A stretch of 41,883 nt of DNA from Bacillus benzoevorans (GCF_014207535.1 NZ_JACHGK010000028.1:1-41883); one strand, 5' to 3'; shown: positions 15,349 through 24,170, counted from the first letter of the stretch. Numbers and translations are program-made. Notes: generated from the letters alone by a model not told the origin.

Positions 15349-17094
15349 ATGCTGGAACAGCGCTACCGCTGGAAAAATAAGCAATTACGTGAACACGTTG
15401 CTATCATCGACGGCAAGCATGCACCAACCTTATTATTAAAAAACGCCCGATATTTAAATCAAATATTCCGTCAATGGATGACTGCAAATATATGGATTTA
15501 TGAAGATCGTATCGTGTATGTTGGTGACCAATTGCCATCCCGCCTGGACGGTTGTGAAATCGTAGATTGTTCAGATATGCACTTAGTCCCGGGTTATATT
15601 GAACCTCATGCCCATCCGTTTCTTTTATATAATCCCCTATCTTTGGCTGCGTATGCATCGAAGTTTGGGACAACGACGCTAATCAATGATAACCTTGTTT
15701 TGTTTTTACAAACCGAAAAAAAGAAAGCGTTTTCTTTCCTTCGTGAAATGAGGCATATACCTACTAGTATGTACTGGTGGTGCCGTTTTGATTCACAGAC
15801 AGAAATACAATTTGAAGAACAAACATTCTCACATAGCCATATTAAATCGTGGCTGGAGCACGATGCTGTCCTGCAAGGGGGAGAATTAACCGGTTGGCCT
15901 AAATTATTAGACGGCGATGATATGATGCTCCATTGGATTCAGGAAGCCAAAAGAATGCGAAAGAAAATTGAGGGTCATTTTCCGGGCGCTTCTGAAAAAA
16001 CACTGGCAAAAATGAATCTGCTTGGCGCAGACAGCGATCACGAAGCCATGACCGGAAAGGAAGTATACGATCGCCTGATGCAAGGGTATATGGTATCACT
16101 TCGTAATTCCGGCATTCGTGCTGATTTAGCTAAGCTTTTGCATGAAATACATGAGCTGGGAATCACAACATATGATAAATTTATGCTCACAACGGATGGT
16201 TCAACCGCTAATTTCTATGAAAAAGGAATTATTGATAATATGATCCGCATAGCTATTGAAAACGGTGTACCGATCATTGACGCCTATAATATGGCTACCA
16301 TTAATGTGGCCCGTTATCATAATATCGAATATTTACATGGGAATATTGCCACAGGAAGAATTGCCAATATTAATTTCTTAACGGATGAAAAAAATCCTAC
16401 TCCTGTATCGGTTTTGGCGAAAGGAAAATGGGTTAAACGTAACGGTGTGCATCATCCGGAATTGTATGAGCCGCTGAATTGGAGTGAATATGATCTAGAG
16501 CCTTTAGAAATGGATTGGGATTTAACAATGGAAGATCTGCAATTCTCTATGCCGTTTGGTATATCAATGGAAAATGCGGTCATTACAAAACCTTATTCGA
16601 TTTCCATTGATGTCTATAATGACCAACTCGAACACAGTGAAGATGAATGCTTCTTCATGCTGGTGGACCGCCAAGGTAAATGGAGAATCAATACATTGGT
16701 GAAGGGCTTTGCAAAAAACCTTTCCGGCCTGGCTACTTCTTTCTCTCATACCGGTGATATTATCCTGATTGGAAAAAGGAAATCTGACTTATTAAAGGCC
16801 TTTGCCAGAATGAAGGAGATTGGCGGGGGGATAGTGATTGCTGAAAACGGAGAAATAATCAAGGAAATCTCATTGCCTCTTAAAGGTTTGATGTCTAATA
16901 AAAATCTGGATGAACTTATTATAGAATTAAAGGATTTTGCTCATTATTTGCGTGAAAAGGGATATCGATTCGAGGATCCATTCCATTCTTTGCTATTTTT
17001 CTCTACTACGCATTTGCCCTACATTCGGGTAACACCGAGAGGGATGTACGACGTTATGAATAAAATGATACTCTTTCCGACTATAATGCGTTAA
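15349..17094 (+). CDS. yerA: Adenine deaminase-like amidohydrolase YerA
   Basis: A 581-residue member of the metal-dependent amidohydrolase superfamily, closest by eye to B. subtilis YerA, a putative adenine deaminase. VPGYIEPHAHPFLLYNP holds the first metal-binding HxH. Further conserved-looking parts are GHFPGASE, GADSDHEAMTG and LTTDGSTANFYEKG. A real adenine deaminase would make hypoxanthine plus ammonia, fitting the purine neighbourhood, but the activity is inferred. The start at ATG 15349 follows AAAGGAGGGG; an upstream GTG at 15310 precedes that site and is unlikely. Confidence 0.85.
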   Translation: MLEQRYRWKNKQLREHVAIIDGKHAPTLLLKNARYLNQIFRQWMTANIWIYEDRIVYVGDQLPSRLDGCEIVDCSDMHLVPGYIEPHAHPFLLYNPLSLAAYASKFGTTTLINDNLVLFLQTEKKKAFSFLREMRHIPTSMYWWCRFDSQTEIQFEEQTFSHSHIKSWLEHDAVLQGGELTGWPKLLDGDDMMLHWIQEAKRMRKKIEGHFPGASEKTLAKMNLLGADSDHEAMTGKEVYDRLMQGYMVSLRNSGIRADLAKLLHEIHELGITTYDKFMLTTDGSTANFYEKGIIDNMIRIAIENGVPIIDAYNMATINVARYHNIEYLHGNIATGRIANINFLTDEKNPTPVSVLAKGKWVKRNGVHHPELYEPLNWSEYDLEPLEMDWDLTMEDLQFSMPFGISMENAVITKPYSISIDVYNDQLEHSEDECFFMLVDRQGKWRINTLVKGFAKNLSGLATSFSHTGDIILIGKRKSDLLKAFARMKEIGGGIVIAENGEIIKEISLPLKGLMSNKNLDELIIELKDFAHYLREKGYRFEDPFHSLLFFSTTHLPYIRVTPRGMYDVMNKMILFPTIMR

Positions 17095-17141
17095 AATGTA
17101 AAAGAGTGCAGGAAAGAATAGAACATAATGAGGTGTTTTCC

Positions 17142-18188
17142 ATGTTGAGAAGGTGGCTGGTCTTATTCGCAGCAGCCCTGCTGATCACAGCCGGCTGCAG
17201 CAAAAAAGAACCTGTAGTGCAAAACAACGAGGAACCAAATCATGATGTAACAGGAGAGCCGCAGCAAGAAGAAAAGGAACAGGAATATTCTTTTTACTAT
17301 CCTCTTACAGGCATCGGCACTGAAGAGGCAGCAGACGGAAGAGCTGTTGCTGTAATGGTGAATAATCATCCTGCAGCAAGACCGCAATCTGGACTGAATA
17401 AAGCAGATATTGTTTATGAGGTACTAGCGGAGGGAAATGTGAATCGGTTTCTTGCTATTTTTCAAAGTGAGCAGCCGGAAAGAATTGGACCTGTCCGCAG
17501 CGCCCGGGATTATTATATTGAACTGGCCAAGGGCTATGACAGCATGTATGTGGCTCACGGGAACAGTCTTACTGCCGAGAGGCTCTTGAAAAGCGGTTAT
17601 ATTGATAACTTAAATGGCTTGTATTATGATGGAACGCTCTTTGAAAGGGTAAGTTTTCGAAAAGCACCGCACAATTCATATATTTCATTTGCAAACATCC
17701 TAAAAGGTGCAGAACAAAAAGACTATGATATGGAAGATGAGCCGGATCCGCTGACATTTTTATCAGAGACTGAAGTGGAGAAATTAGCAGGTGCTGCTGT
17801 GAAAAAGGTGTCCATCTCCTATCATGACCAATTGTTTAACTCATCCTTCGCGTTTGATGAGGAAACACAAAAATATAAGCGATTTTCAAATGGAGCGCAA
17901 ACAGTCGATTACGATACCGATGAACCTGTTTTAGTAGACAATATTTTCGTTGTAGAAACGGCACATAAAATCGTCAGTGATGTAGGACACCGGGAAATTG
18001 ACCTTACTTCCGGAGGCAGGGCTTTTTTATTCCAAAAGGGCCAGATGTTTGAAGTAGAATGGGAAAATGCTGCTGGAAGGATCCTGCCGTATTTAAACGG
18101 AAAGCCTGTCGGATTGGTTCCGGGAAAAACATGGATTAATATTATTCCTGTAAAGACCGGTCTCGATCAAGATGTCACTTATGAATAA
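17142..18188 (+). CDS. yerB: Lipoprotein YerB (DUF3048)
   Basis: A 348-residue predicted lipoprotein. The start MLRRWLVLFAAALLITAGC puts a lipobox cysteine at residue 19, so it should be anchored to the outer face of the membrane. The body carries the DUF3048 core: AVMVNNHPAARPQSGL, ADIVYEVLAEG, RIGPVRSARDYYIELAKGYD and the end VPGKTWINIIP. Its function is unknown. A GAGGTG site precedes ATG 17142, and the upstream in-frame GTG at 17106 would break the signal peptide. It follows yerA by 47 bases, probably in one transcript. Confidence 0.85.
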   Translation: MLRRWLVLFAAALLITAGCSKKEPVVQNNEEPNHDVTGEPQQEEKEQEYSFYYPLTGIGTEEAADGRAVAVMVNNHPAARPQSGLNKADIVYEVLAEGNVNRFLAIFQSEQPERIGPVRSARDYYIELAKGYDSMYVAHGNSLTAERLLKSGYIDNLNGLYYDGTLFERVSFRKAPHNSYISFANILKGAEQKDYDMEDEPDPLTFLSETEVEKLAGAAVKKVSISYHDQLFNSSFAFDEETQKYKRFSNGAQTVDYDTDEPVLVDNIFVVETAHKIVSDVGHREIDLTSGGRAFLFQKGQMFEVEWENAAGRILPYLNGKPVGLVPGKTWINIIPVKTGLDQDVTYE

Positions 18189-18361
18189 GACGGTATGAAG
18201 GAGTTGCAGCCGAACGGCTGTCTAACTGGGCTGAACTCGCGTTTAGTGCAGGGAAACGTTTAATAAATCGTATCGTTGGCAATGATTTGGATGGAATGAA
18301 TGGAATCGAAATAGGTTTGATTGGACCAGCTTTTGCAGCTCGTAAAAAGGAGAAATAAATG
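18189..18361. other. yerB-yerC spacer
   Basis: This 173-base spacer holds a hairpin, CAGCCG/CGGCTG (18207-18212/18215-18220), flanked by AGTT/AACT. No T-run follows. It ends in the AAAAAGGAG ribosome binding site of yerC. I see no promoter. Confidence 0.4.
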
Positions 18362-18688
18362 ATGCAAATTGATAAATTAAGAGGAAGTGCATTAGATCAA
18401 TTATTTGAGGCCATCCTTTCACTAAGAGATGTAGAGGAATGTTACCGCTTTTTCGATGATCTGTGTACCGTAAATGAAATTCAATCCTTGGCTCAGCGCT
18501 TGGAAGTTGCCAGAATGCTGAGAGAAGGAAAAACGTATCACTCGATTGAATCGGAAACCGGAGCAAGTACAGCGACGATTTCCCGTGTGAAACGCTGCTT
18601 AAACTATGGAAATGATGCCTACGAAATGGCATTAGAACGTGTAAAAGAAAAACAAAAAAGCCAAGAAGCGGAAGCGGCAGAAGAATAA
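18362..18688 (+). CDS. yerC: TrpR-like helix-turn-helix protein YerC
   Basis: A 108-residue protein of the YerC/YecD family, related to the Trp repressor. LAQRLEVARMLREGKTYHSI, followed by ESETGASTATISRVKRCLNYG, forms the predicted helix-turn-helix at about residues 45-85. Its targets and ligand are not known to me. AGGAG sits close before two adjacent ATG codons (18359 and 18362); relatives begin MQIDKLRG, so I use 18362. It is followed by a strong terminator, which closes the yerA-yerB-yerC group. Confidence 0.87.
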   Translation: MQIDKLRGSALDQLFEAILSLRDVEECYRFFDDLCTVNEIQSLAQRLEVARMLREGKTYHSIESETGASTATISRVKRCLNYGNDAYEMALERVKEKQKSQEAEAAEE

Positions 18689-18689
18689 C

Positions 18690-18724
18690 AAAAAACCGAT
18701 GGAGAAGGATTCCATCGGTTTTTT
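18690..18724 (+). terminator. Intrinsic terminator after yerC
   Basis: AAAAAACCGATGGA (18690-18703) pairs with TCCATCGGTTTTTT (18711-18724) around a short loop. Confidence 0.92.
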
Positions 18725-18729
18725 GCTGT

Positions 18730-18766
18730 CTTCCATCTCCGTCACGAGAGAAAAAGGGGATGGAAG
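18730..18766. repeat. 11-bp inverted repeat upstream of pcrB
   Basis: CTTCCATCTCC (18730-18740) pairs with GGGGATGGAAG (18756-18766), with one G-U pair. It follows the yerC terminator directly and lies about 80 bases before the pcrB -10 element. No T-run follows. Confidence 0.5.
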
Positions 18767-18844
18767 GGAAAGAAAGATGCCTATTTCCTTAGTTCGCCGT
18801 CCCCAAAAACATCACCGAATATATTTTTTTAATCGATGCTGGGA

Positions 18845-18853
18845 TGATATAAT
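18845..18853 (+). promoter_or_regulatory. pcrB promoter, extended -10
   Basis: TGATATAAT (18845-18853) is a perfect extended -10 element. The -35 region is a T-run (18825-18830) with a 17-base spacer and is weak. It lies 35 bases before the pcrB ATG and after the yerC terminator. Confidence 0.6.
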
Positions 18854-18887
18854 GTTTAGATGTAATGACAGAATGGAGGCAGTTTGC

Positions 18888-19565
18888 ATGTACGATGTTC
18901 GTGAATGGAGGCATGTTTTTAAGCTTGATCCAAATAAAACGATATCTGATGAAGCACTGGAAAAGTTATGTGAATCAGGAACCGATGCGATAATCATTGG
19001 TGGTACGGATGGTGTAACACTGGAAAATATATTAAATCTAATGGCCAGGGTCCGCCGCTATGCCGTCCCATGCGGATTAGAGATTTCTTCTATCGAGACG
19101 GTTACACCCGGTTTTGATCTTTATTTTATTCCAACCGTATTAAACAGTGCTGATACGAAATGGATTACCGGACTTCAGCATGAGGCGTTGAAGGAATACG
19201 GGGAGCTGATGAACTGGGAGGAGTTTTTAGTCCAAGGTTATTGTATTTTAAATGAGGATTGTAAAGCTGCTAAACTAACGGATGCCAACACGAAATTAAC
19301 TAAAGACGATGTGGCGGCCTATGCCATGTTGGCAGAAAAGATGTTTCATCTGCCCATTTTTTACTTAGAATACAGCGGTTCATATGGCGACCCTTCCTTT
19401 GTGGCAGAAGCGAAGAAAAAGCTTGACCACACCCTGCTATTTTACGGCGGCGGCATTACAAGCCGCAGTCAGGCTGAAGAAATGGCAGAATTGGCTGATG
19501 TCATTATTGTCGGAAATATTATTTATGAAGATATCAATGCAGCATTGCAAACTGTTTTGAAGTAA
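18888..19565 (+). CDS. pcrB: Heptaprenylglyceryl phosphate synthase PcrB
   Basis: PcrB joins heptaprenyl diphosphate to sn-glycerol-1-phosphate, making an archaeal-type ether lipid found in Bacillales. The 225-residue TIM barrel shows FKLDPNK near the start, ESGTDAIIIGGTDGVT, the FYLEYSGSYGD segment and the phosphate-binding YGGGITS and VGNIIYED. ATG 18888 follows TGGAGGC, and relatives begin MYDV. The reading frame stays open far upstream, past the yerC terminator, but that part is unlike PcrB and lies before the promoter. pcrA follows after 75 bases with its own promoter. Confidence 0.95.
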   Translation: MYDVREWRHVFKLDPNKTISDEALEKLCESGTDAIIIGGTDGVTLENILNLMARVRRYAVPCGLEISSIETVTPGFDLYFIPTVLNSADTKWITGLQHEALKEYGELMNWEEFLVQGYCILNEDCKAAKLTDANTKLTKDDVAAYAMLAEKMFHLPIFYLEYSGSYGDPSFVAEAKKKLDHTLLFYGGGITSRSQAEEMAELADVIIVGNIIYEDINAALQTVLK

Positions 19566-19573
19566 TTCGGACA

Positions 19574-19602
19574 TTGATTATGGGGACATAAAGGTATAAA
19601 AT
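19574..19602 (+). promoter_or_regulatory. pcrA promoter
   Basis: TTGATT (19574-19579) and TAAAAT (19597-19602) are separated by 17 bases. A LexA-type box begins two bases after the -10 element. Confidence 0.65.
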
Positions 19603-19603
19603 A

Positions 19604-19617
19604 GGAACAAACGTTTG
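19604..19617 (+). promoter_or_regulatory. LexA (DinR) SOS box at pcrA
   Basis: GGAACAAACGTTTG matches the Bacillus SOS box CGAACRNRYGTTYG at 13 of 14 positions. It lies inside the 14-bp palindrome AACAAACGTTTGTT (19606-19619). It sits over the expected transcription start of pcrA, where LexA would block transcription. SOS control of pcrA is known in B. subtilis. Confidence 0.75.
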
Positions 19618-19640
19618 TTTAAGGCGGTGTATAAATAATA

Positions 19641-21887
19641 ATGAATTTTTTATCGGAAAAATTGTTAAACGGCTTAAACCCGCAGCAGCAAAAAGCCGTG
19701 AAGGCAACAGAAGGCCCCTTGCTGCTCATGGCAGGTGCCGGAAGCGGCAAGACAAGGGTACTGACTCATCGTATTGCTTTTTTAATGGTCGAAAAAGGGG
19801 TGAATCCCTACAATATTCTTGCCATTACCTTCACAAATAAGGCCGCGCGCGAGATGAGGGAACGGATTTATCAGTTGATGGGCGGCGCTGCAGATGAAAT
19901 CTGGATTTCTACCTTTCACTCCATGTGCGTAAGAATTCTCCGCCGGGATATTGATCGAATCGGATTTAACCGGAATTTTACCATATTAGATACTACGGAT
20001 CAGCAGTCTGTGGTCAAAGCGATTCTCAAGGATAAGAATATTGACCCGAAAAAGTATGACCCGCGTGCCCTTCTAGGAGCCATCAGTTCTGCGAAAAATG
20101 AATTAATTGACCCGGAAAAATACGGCAGCTTAGCGAATGGCTACTTTGAACTGGTTGTGAGCGATGTCTATAAGGAGTACCAAAAACGCCTGCAGAAAAA
20201 CCAGGCCCTCGACTTCGATGATCTCATCATGCTAACGATTAAACTTTTCACACGAGTACCGGATGTTCTTGAATATTACCAGCGGAAATTCCAATATATC
20301 CACGTTGATGAGTATCAGGATACCAATAAATCCCAGTATACGCTTGTTAAACTATTGGCTGCACGTTTCCAAAATTTATGCGTCGTCGGTGATTCGGACC
20401 AATCGATATACCGCTGGCGCGGCGCGGATATTACAAATATCCTCTCATTTGAAAAAGATTACCCAAGAGCGCAAACGATCCTGTTGGAACAAAATTACCG
20501 CTCAACGAAGCGGATCCTTCAGGCAGCAAACCATGTGATCTCACATAACCACAACCGTAAAGAGAAGAATTTATGGACAGAAAACCCTGAGGGGAATAAA
20601 ATTCAATATTACAGAGCGGACAGTGAACAGGGAGAAGCCCAGTTTGTTGTTGGGAAAATGAAGGAGCTTGTGCAAAAGGAAAACAGGAAATGGTCGGAAA
20701 TAGCGATCCTTTACCGGACCAATGCCCAGTCCCGTGTAATGGAGGAAGCGCTCCTAAAGTCCAATATTGAGTATTCCATCGTAGGCGGAACAAAATTCTA
20801 TGATCGGAAGGAAATTAAAGATATCCTTGCTTACCTGCGCCTGATTGCCAATCCAAACGACGATATCAGTTTGACAAGGGTCATTAATGTACCGAAACGA
20901 GGAATCGGCTCCAGTTCAGTCGACAAAATAGCAAACTTTGCCTTGAGACATGATATATCAATGTATGAGGCACTCGCATCGATTGACCTGATTGGATTAA
21001 GTCCAAAAATTACGAAGGCAGCTTCAGAATTCAGAAATATAATCAGCGGCTATACGCAAATGCAGGAGTACTTATCGGTAACAGAACTTGTGGAAGAGGT
21101 ACTGGAGAAAACGGGCTATCGTGAAATGCTCAAAGCGGAAAAGTCCATTGAAGCCGAAAGCCGTCTGGAAAACTTAGAGGAATTTCTTTCTGTTACGAAA
21201 AACTTCGAAGAAAACAGTGAAGACAAAAGTTTAATCGGCTTTTTAACAGACCTGGCATTAGTCGCAGATATTGATAAATTAGATGATGACGGCGGCAAAA
21301 CAGATGCTGTGGTATTAATGACGCTTCACTCGGCAAAAGGTCTTGAATTCCCGGTCGTTTTCCTTATCGGTCTGGAAGAAGGCGTATTTCCTCACAGCCG
21401 CTCACTTGCAGAACCAGAGGAAATGGAAGAAGAGAGACGTTTGATGTATGTTGGCTGTACCCGCGCTGAAAAGCAGCTCTTTATTACAAATGCGCAGATG
21501 AGAACGTTATTCGGCCGGACCAACTTGAATCCCCCTTCCCGTTTTATTAAAGAAATACCGGAGGAATTATTCGAAGGGATCGATCCGTCGCGAAAAAGCA
21601 GACAAGTTCAAGCTCAGAGTGCAGCGGGCGCGGGTGCACCGTTTGCGTCTAGAGCGCGCCATCCTCAGGCACAGCGCAAAGCTGTCATGAGACCGGCTGT
21701 AACCTCGACAGGCGGCAATGAAGCACAATGGAAGGTAGGAGACAAGGCTGAGCATGGCAAATGGGGCATTGGCACAGTTGTCAGTGTCAGAGGAGCCGGT
21801 GAAGGGACAGAGCTTGATATTGCCTTTCCAAGTCCTGTCGGCATTAAACGTCTGCTGGCAAAATTCGCCCCAATAAAACAAGTATAA
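19641..21887 (+). CDS. pcrA: ATP-dependent DNA helicase PcrA (UvrD/Rep type)
   Basis: A superfamily 1A 3'-5' helicase for repair, rolling-circle replication and removal of RecA or stalled RNA polymerase. The 748 residues are full length. Visible are the Walker A AGAGSGKT (31-38), motif Ia ITFTNKAAREM, Walker B VDEYQDTN, motif III GDSDQSIYRWRGAD, motif IV QNYRST, motif V MTLHSAKGLEF and motif VI RLMYVGCTRAE. The C-terminal Tudor-like RNA polymerase-binding domain is present (VGDKAEHGKWGIGTVVSVRG). Motif VI has Cys where Ile is usual in PcrA. It is the first gene of pcrA-ligA-yerH and likely SOS controlled. Confidence 0.97.
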   Translation: MNFLSEKLLNGLNPQQQKAVKATEGPLLLMAGAGSGKTRVLTHRIAFLMVEKGVNPYNILAITFTNKAAREMRERIYQLMGGAADEIWISTFHSMCVRILRRDIDRIGFNRNFTILDTTDQQSVVKAILKDKNIDPKKYDPRALLGAISSAKNELIDPEKYGSLANGYFELVVSDVYKEYQKRLQKNQALDFDDLIMLTIKLFTRVPDVLEYYQRKFQYIHVDEYQDTNKSQYTLVKLLAARFQNLCVVGDSDQSIYRWRGADITNILSFEKDYPRAQTILLEQNYRSTKRILQAANHVISHNHNRKEKNLWTENPEGNKIQYYRADSEQGEAQFVVGKMKELVQKENRKWSEIAILYRTNAQSRVMEEALLKSNIEYSIVGGTKFYDRKEIKDILAYLRLIANPNDDISLTRVINVPKRGIGSSSVDKIANFALRHDISMYEALASIDLIGLSPKITKAASEFRNIISGYTQMQEYLSVTELVEEVLEKTGYREMLKAEKSIEAESRLENLEEFLSVTKNFEENSEDKSLIGFLTDLALVADIDKLDDDGGKTDAVVLMTLHSAKGLEFPVVFLIGLEEGVFPHSRSLAEPEEMEEERRLMYVGCTRAEKQLFITNAQMRTLFGRTNLNPPSRFIKEIPEELFEGIDPSRKSRQVQAQSAAGAGAPFASRARHPQAQRKAVMRPAVTSTGGNEAQWKVGDKAEHGKWGIGTVVSVRGAGEGTELDIAFPSPVGIKRLLAKFAPIKQV

Positions 21888-21889
21888 CT

Positions 21890-22011
21890 TTATTCAGCAA
21901 GTTTTTTTGCGACGAGTAATCGCAGGAGCAGAAGTCCCCCATTTCTATAAGTGGCATGGATGAATGCATTACTTTACCAATTCAGTGGGGGTTCAAACCC
22001 CGGCTGAATAA
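21890..22011 (+). other. Structured element after pcrA, possibly an IS605-type right end
   Basis: A closing stem TTATTCAGC (21890-21898) / GCTGAATAA (22003-22011) encloses a TGCGA/TCGCA hairpin (21908-21912/21920-21924). CCCCCA (21936-21941) can pair with TGGGGG (21986-21991), whose G-run can alternatively pair with ACCCC after GTTCAA. A short frame translated in this DNA ends AGAEVPHFYKWHG*. The hairpins followed by GTTCAA remind me of the tnpB 3' end and guide-RNA region of IS200/IS605 elements. That identity is from memory and unproven. No transposase gene is present. Confidence 0.35.
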
Positions 22012-22020
22012 GAGATAAGA

Positions 22021-22110
22021 GTGCGCCTCCGGCGGATGCCTCGATTTTTCAAAGGAAATTTTTCGAGCGAGCTCGTGAGTATAGGGCGCAAATACGCCAA
22101 GGCGCATTTG
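22021..22110. repeat. Second folded block in the pcrA-ligA spacer
   Basis: TGCGCC (22022-22027) can pair with GGCGCA (22101-22106), enclosing CGCC/GGCG (22024-22027/22031-22034) as an alternative, CTCGA/TCGAG (22040-22044/22063-22067) and the hairpin CAAATACGCC/GGCGCATTTG (22089-22098/22101-22110). It is unlike the coding DNA around it and may be a dispersed intergenic repeat. No copy elsewhere in the window was seen. Confidence 0.4.
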
Positions 22111-22163
22111 ATTGATTAGCAAAAAATAATTTCTTACAAAGTTTTGCAGGAAAGGAAGCTTGT

Positions 22164-24170
22164 ATGGACCTTCAAAATGCTGAAAAGAAAATAAATGAAT
22201 TACGCCAAGCGTTAAACCAGTATAACTATGCGTATTATGTTCTGGACAACCCGACCGTAACGGATGCTGAATATGACCGGCTTTACCGCGAGTTAGCTTC
22301 TCTGGAGGAGGAGCATCCGGAATTGATTACACCTGATTCGCCGACACAGCGCGTCGGCGGTCAGGTGCTTGAAATGTTCAATAAAGTACAGCATGAATCA
22401 CCGATGCTCAGCTTAGGAAATGCGTTCGGTCCTGAAGATTTACGGGATTTTGACAGGCGGGTAAGACAAGCTGTCGGCGATCATATTTCCTATGTATGTG
22501 AATTGAAAATTGACGGTCTTGCTATCTCATTAAAATATGAAAATGGGTTATTTGTGCAGGGAGCAACCCGTGGGGACGGCATGACAGGTGAGGACATTAC
22601 CGCTAATTTAAAAACAATCCGTTCCATTCCGCTTAAGTTAAACGATCCGCTAACGCTTGAGGTGCGCGGGGAGGCTTATATGCCAAAGCGTTCATTTGAA
22701 AAATTAAATCAAGAAAAAGAGGAAAACGGAGAAGAACCGTTTGCTAATCCACGCAACGCTGCAGCCGGTTCTTTAAGACAGCTCGATCCAAGAATTGCGG
22801 CATCCAGGCATTTAGATATCTTTTTATATGCACTGGCTAATGTAGTGAATATCGGTGTTGAATCCCATAGCGAGAGCCTTGATTGGCTTGAGCAGCTCGG
22901 CTTTAAAACAAACCAAGAACGGAAAAAATGTGCCAGCATGGAAGAAGTAATTTCTTTTATTGATGGCTGGGTTGAAAAAAGACCTCATCTGCCATATGAA
23001 ATTGACGGGATCGTCGTGAAGGTGGACTCGTTAGCACAGCAGGACGAGCTTGGAACAACAGCGAAAAGTCCGCGCTGGGCCATTGCGTACAAGTTTCCGG
23101 CTGAAGAAGTGGTCACAACCCTGCTTGATATTGAATTAAATGTTGGCCGTACCGGTGTCGTCACTCCGACCGCGGTTTTAACCCCGGTAAAGGTGGCAGG
23201 TACGACGGTACAGCGGGCGTCATTGCATAATGAGGATTTGATTCGCGAGAAGGATATCAGAATCGGCGATCAGGTAGTGATCAAGAAAGCCGGAGATATT
23301 ATCCCTGAAGTTGTAAACGTGGTTCCAGAAGGAAGAACTGGTGAGGAGCAGGAATTCAGAATGCCGGAACACTGTCCTGAGTGTGAAAGTGAACTTGTCC
23401 GCTTAGAGGGCGAAGTCGCGCTGCGCTGTATTAATCCGAAATGCCCGGCTCAGATCCGTGAGGGGTTGATTCATTTTGTTTCCCGTACCGCGATGAATAT
23501 TGATGGTCTGGGTGAAAAGGTCGTCAGCCAGCTGTTTGCGGAAAAATTAATTAAAGATGTAGCAGACCTTTATAAATTAACACGCGAACAATTGCTTGCT
23601 CTGGAGCGGATGGGGGAGAAATCTGTATCAAACCTTTTAGCCGCCATTGAAGCCTCAAAGATCAACTCGCTTGAAAGGCTGTTATTTGGGATCGGCATCC
23701 GCCATGTTGGAGCGAAGGCGGCGAAAACATTGGCACTGGAATTTGAACATATGGACAGATTAGCTGCTGCAACCCGCGAAGAATTGACATCTATCAATGA
23801 AATCGGTGAAAAAATGGCCGACTCGATTGTTACTTTTTTCGAACAGGAAGAGGCAAAAGATCTGATTCAAGAACTGAAGGATGTTGGGGTAAACATGGCC
23901 TATACCGGTACTAGACCGGCTGCGGTTAGTCAATCTGACTCTTATTTTGCCGGCAAAACGGTTGTTTTGACCGGGAAACTAGCGATTTTGACCAGAAATG
24001 AAGCGAAAGAGAAAATCGAAGCGTTAGGCGGAAATGTCACTGGAAGTGTAAGCAAAAAAACGGATCTCGTGATTGCTGGAGAAGATGCAGGTTCGAAACT
24101 AAAAAAAGCAGAAGAATTAGGAATTGCTGTGTGGAATGAGGAGAGACTGGTTGAAGAACTATCAAAGTAA
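22164..24170 (+). CDS. ligA: NAD-dependent DNA ligase LigA
   Basis: LigA seals nicks using NAD, joining Okazaki fragments and repair products. The 668-residue enzyme has an NMN-binding Ia domain (YYVLDNPTVTDAEYDRL), the adenylation motif with Lys115 in ELKIDGLA, and DGIVVKVDS and KFPAEE motifs. An OB domain, a four-cysteine zinc finger (CPEC...CINPKCPAQ), a helix-hairpin-helix region and a C-terminal BRCT domain (from about 590) follow. GGAAAGGAAG precedes the ATG. yerH starts 12 bases after the stop. Confidence 0.97.
   Translation: MDLQNAEKKINELRQALNQYNYAYYVLDNPTVTDAEYDRLYRELASLEEEHPELITPDSPTQRVGGQVLEMFNKVQHESPMLSLGNAFGPEDLRDFDRRVRQAVGDHISYVCELKIDGLAISLKYENGLFVQGATRGDGMTGEDITANLKTIRSIPLKLNDPLTLEVRGEAYMPKRSFEKLNQEKEENGEEPFANPRNAAAGSLRQLDPRIAASRHLDIFLYALANVVNIGVESHSESLDWLEQLGFKTNQERKKCASMEEVISFIDGWVEKRPHLPYEIDGIVVKVDSLAQQDELGTTAKSPRWAIAYKFPAEEVVTTLLDIELNVGRTGVVTPTAVLTPVKVAGTTVQRASLHNEDLIREKDIRIGDQVVIKKAGDIIPEVVNVVPEGRTGEEQEFRMPEHCPECESELVRLEGEVALRCINPKCPAQIREGLIHFVSRTAMNIDGLGEKVVSQLFAEKLIKDVADLYKLTREQLLALERMGEKSVSNLLAAIEASKINSLERLLFGIGIRHVGAKAAKTLALEFEHMDRLAAATREELTSINEIGEKMADSIVTFFEQEEAKDLIQELKDVGVNMAYTGTRPAAVSQSDSYFAGKTVVLTGKLAILTRNEAKEKIEALGGNVTGSVSKKTDLVIAGEDAGSKLKKAEELGIAVWNEERLVEELSK

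Noticed and set aside
18699..18887. N-terminal extension of PcrB
   Set aside because: It would start within the yerC terminator and lie before the pcrB promoter; PcrB proteins begin MYDV.
21466..21490. Cys in PcrA motif VI as a loss-of-function mark
   Set aside because: The flanking catalytic residues (RLMYVG and TRAE) are intact, so a conservative variant in a working helicase is more likely.
21890..22011. tRNA-like element: acceptor-type stem plus a GTTCAAAC T-arm
   Set aside because: The interior is about 104 bases, the T stem would be only about three pairs, and no anticodon arm or CCA end fits. It is not a tRNA.
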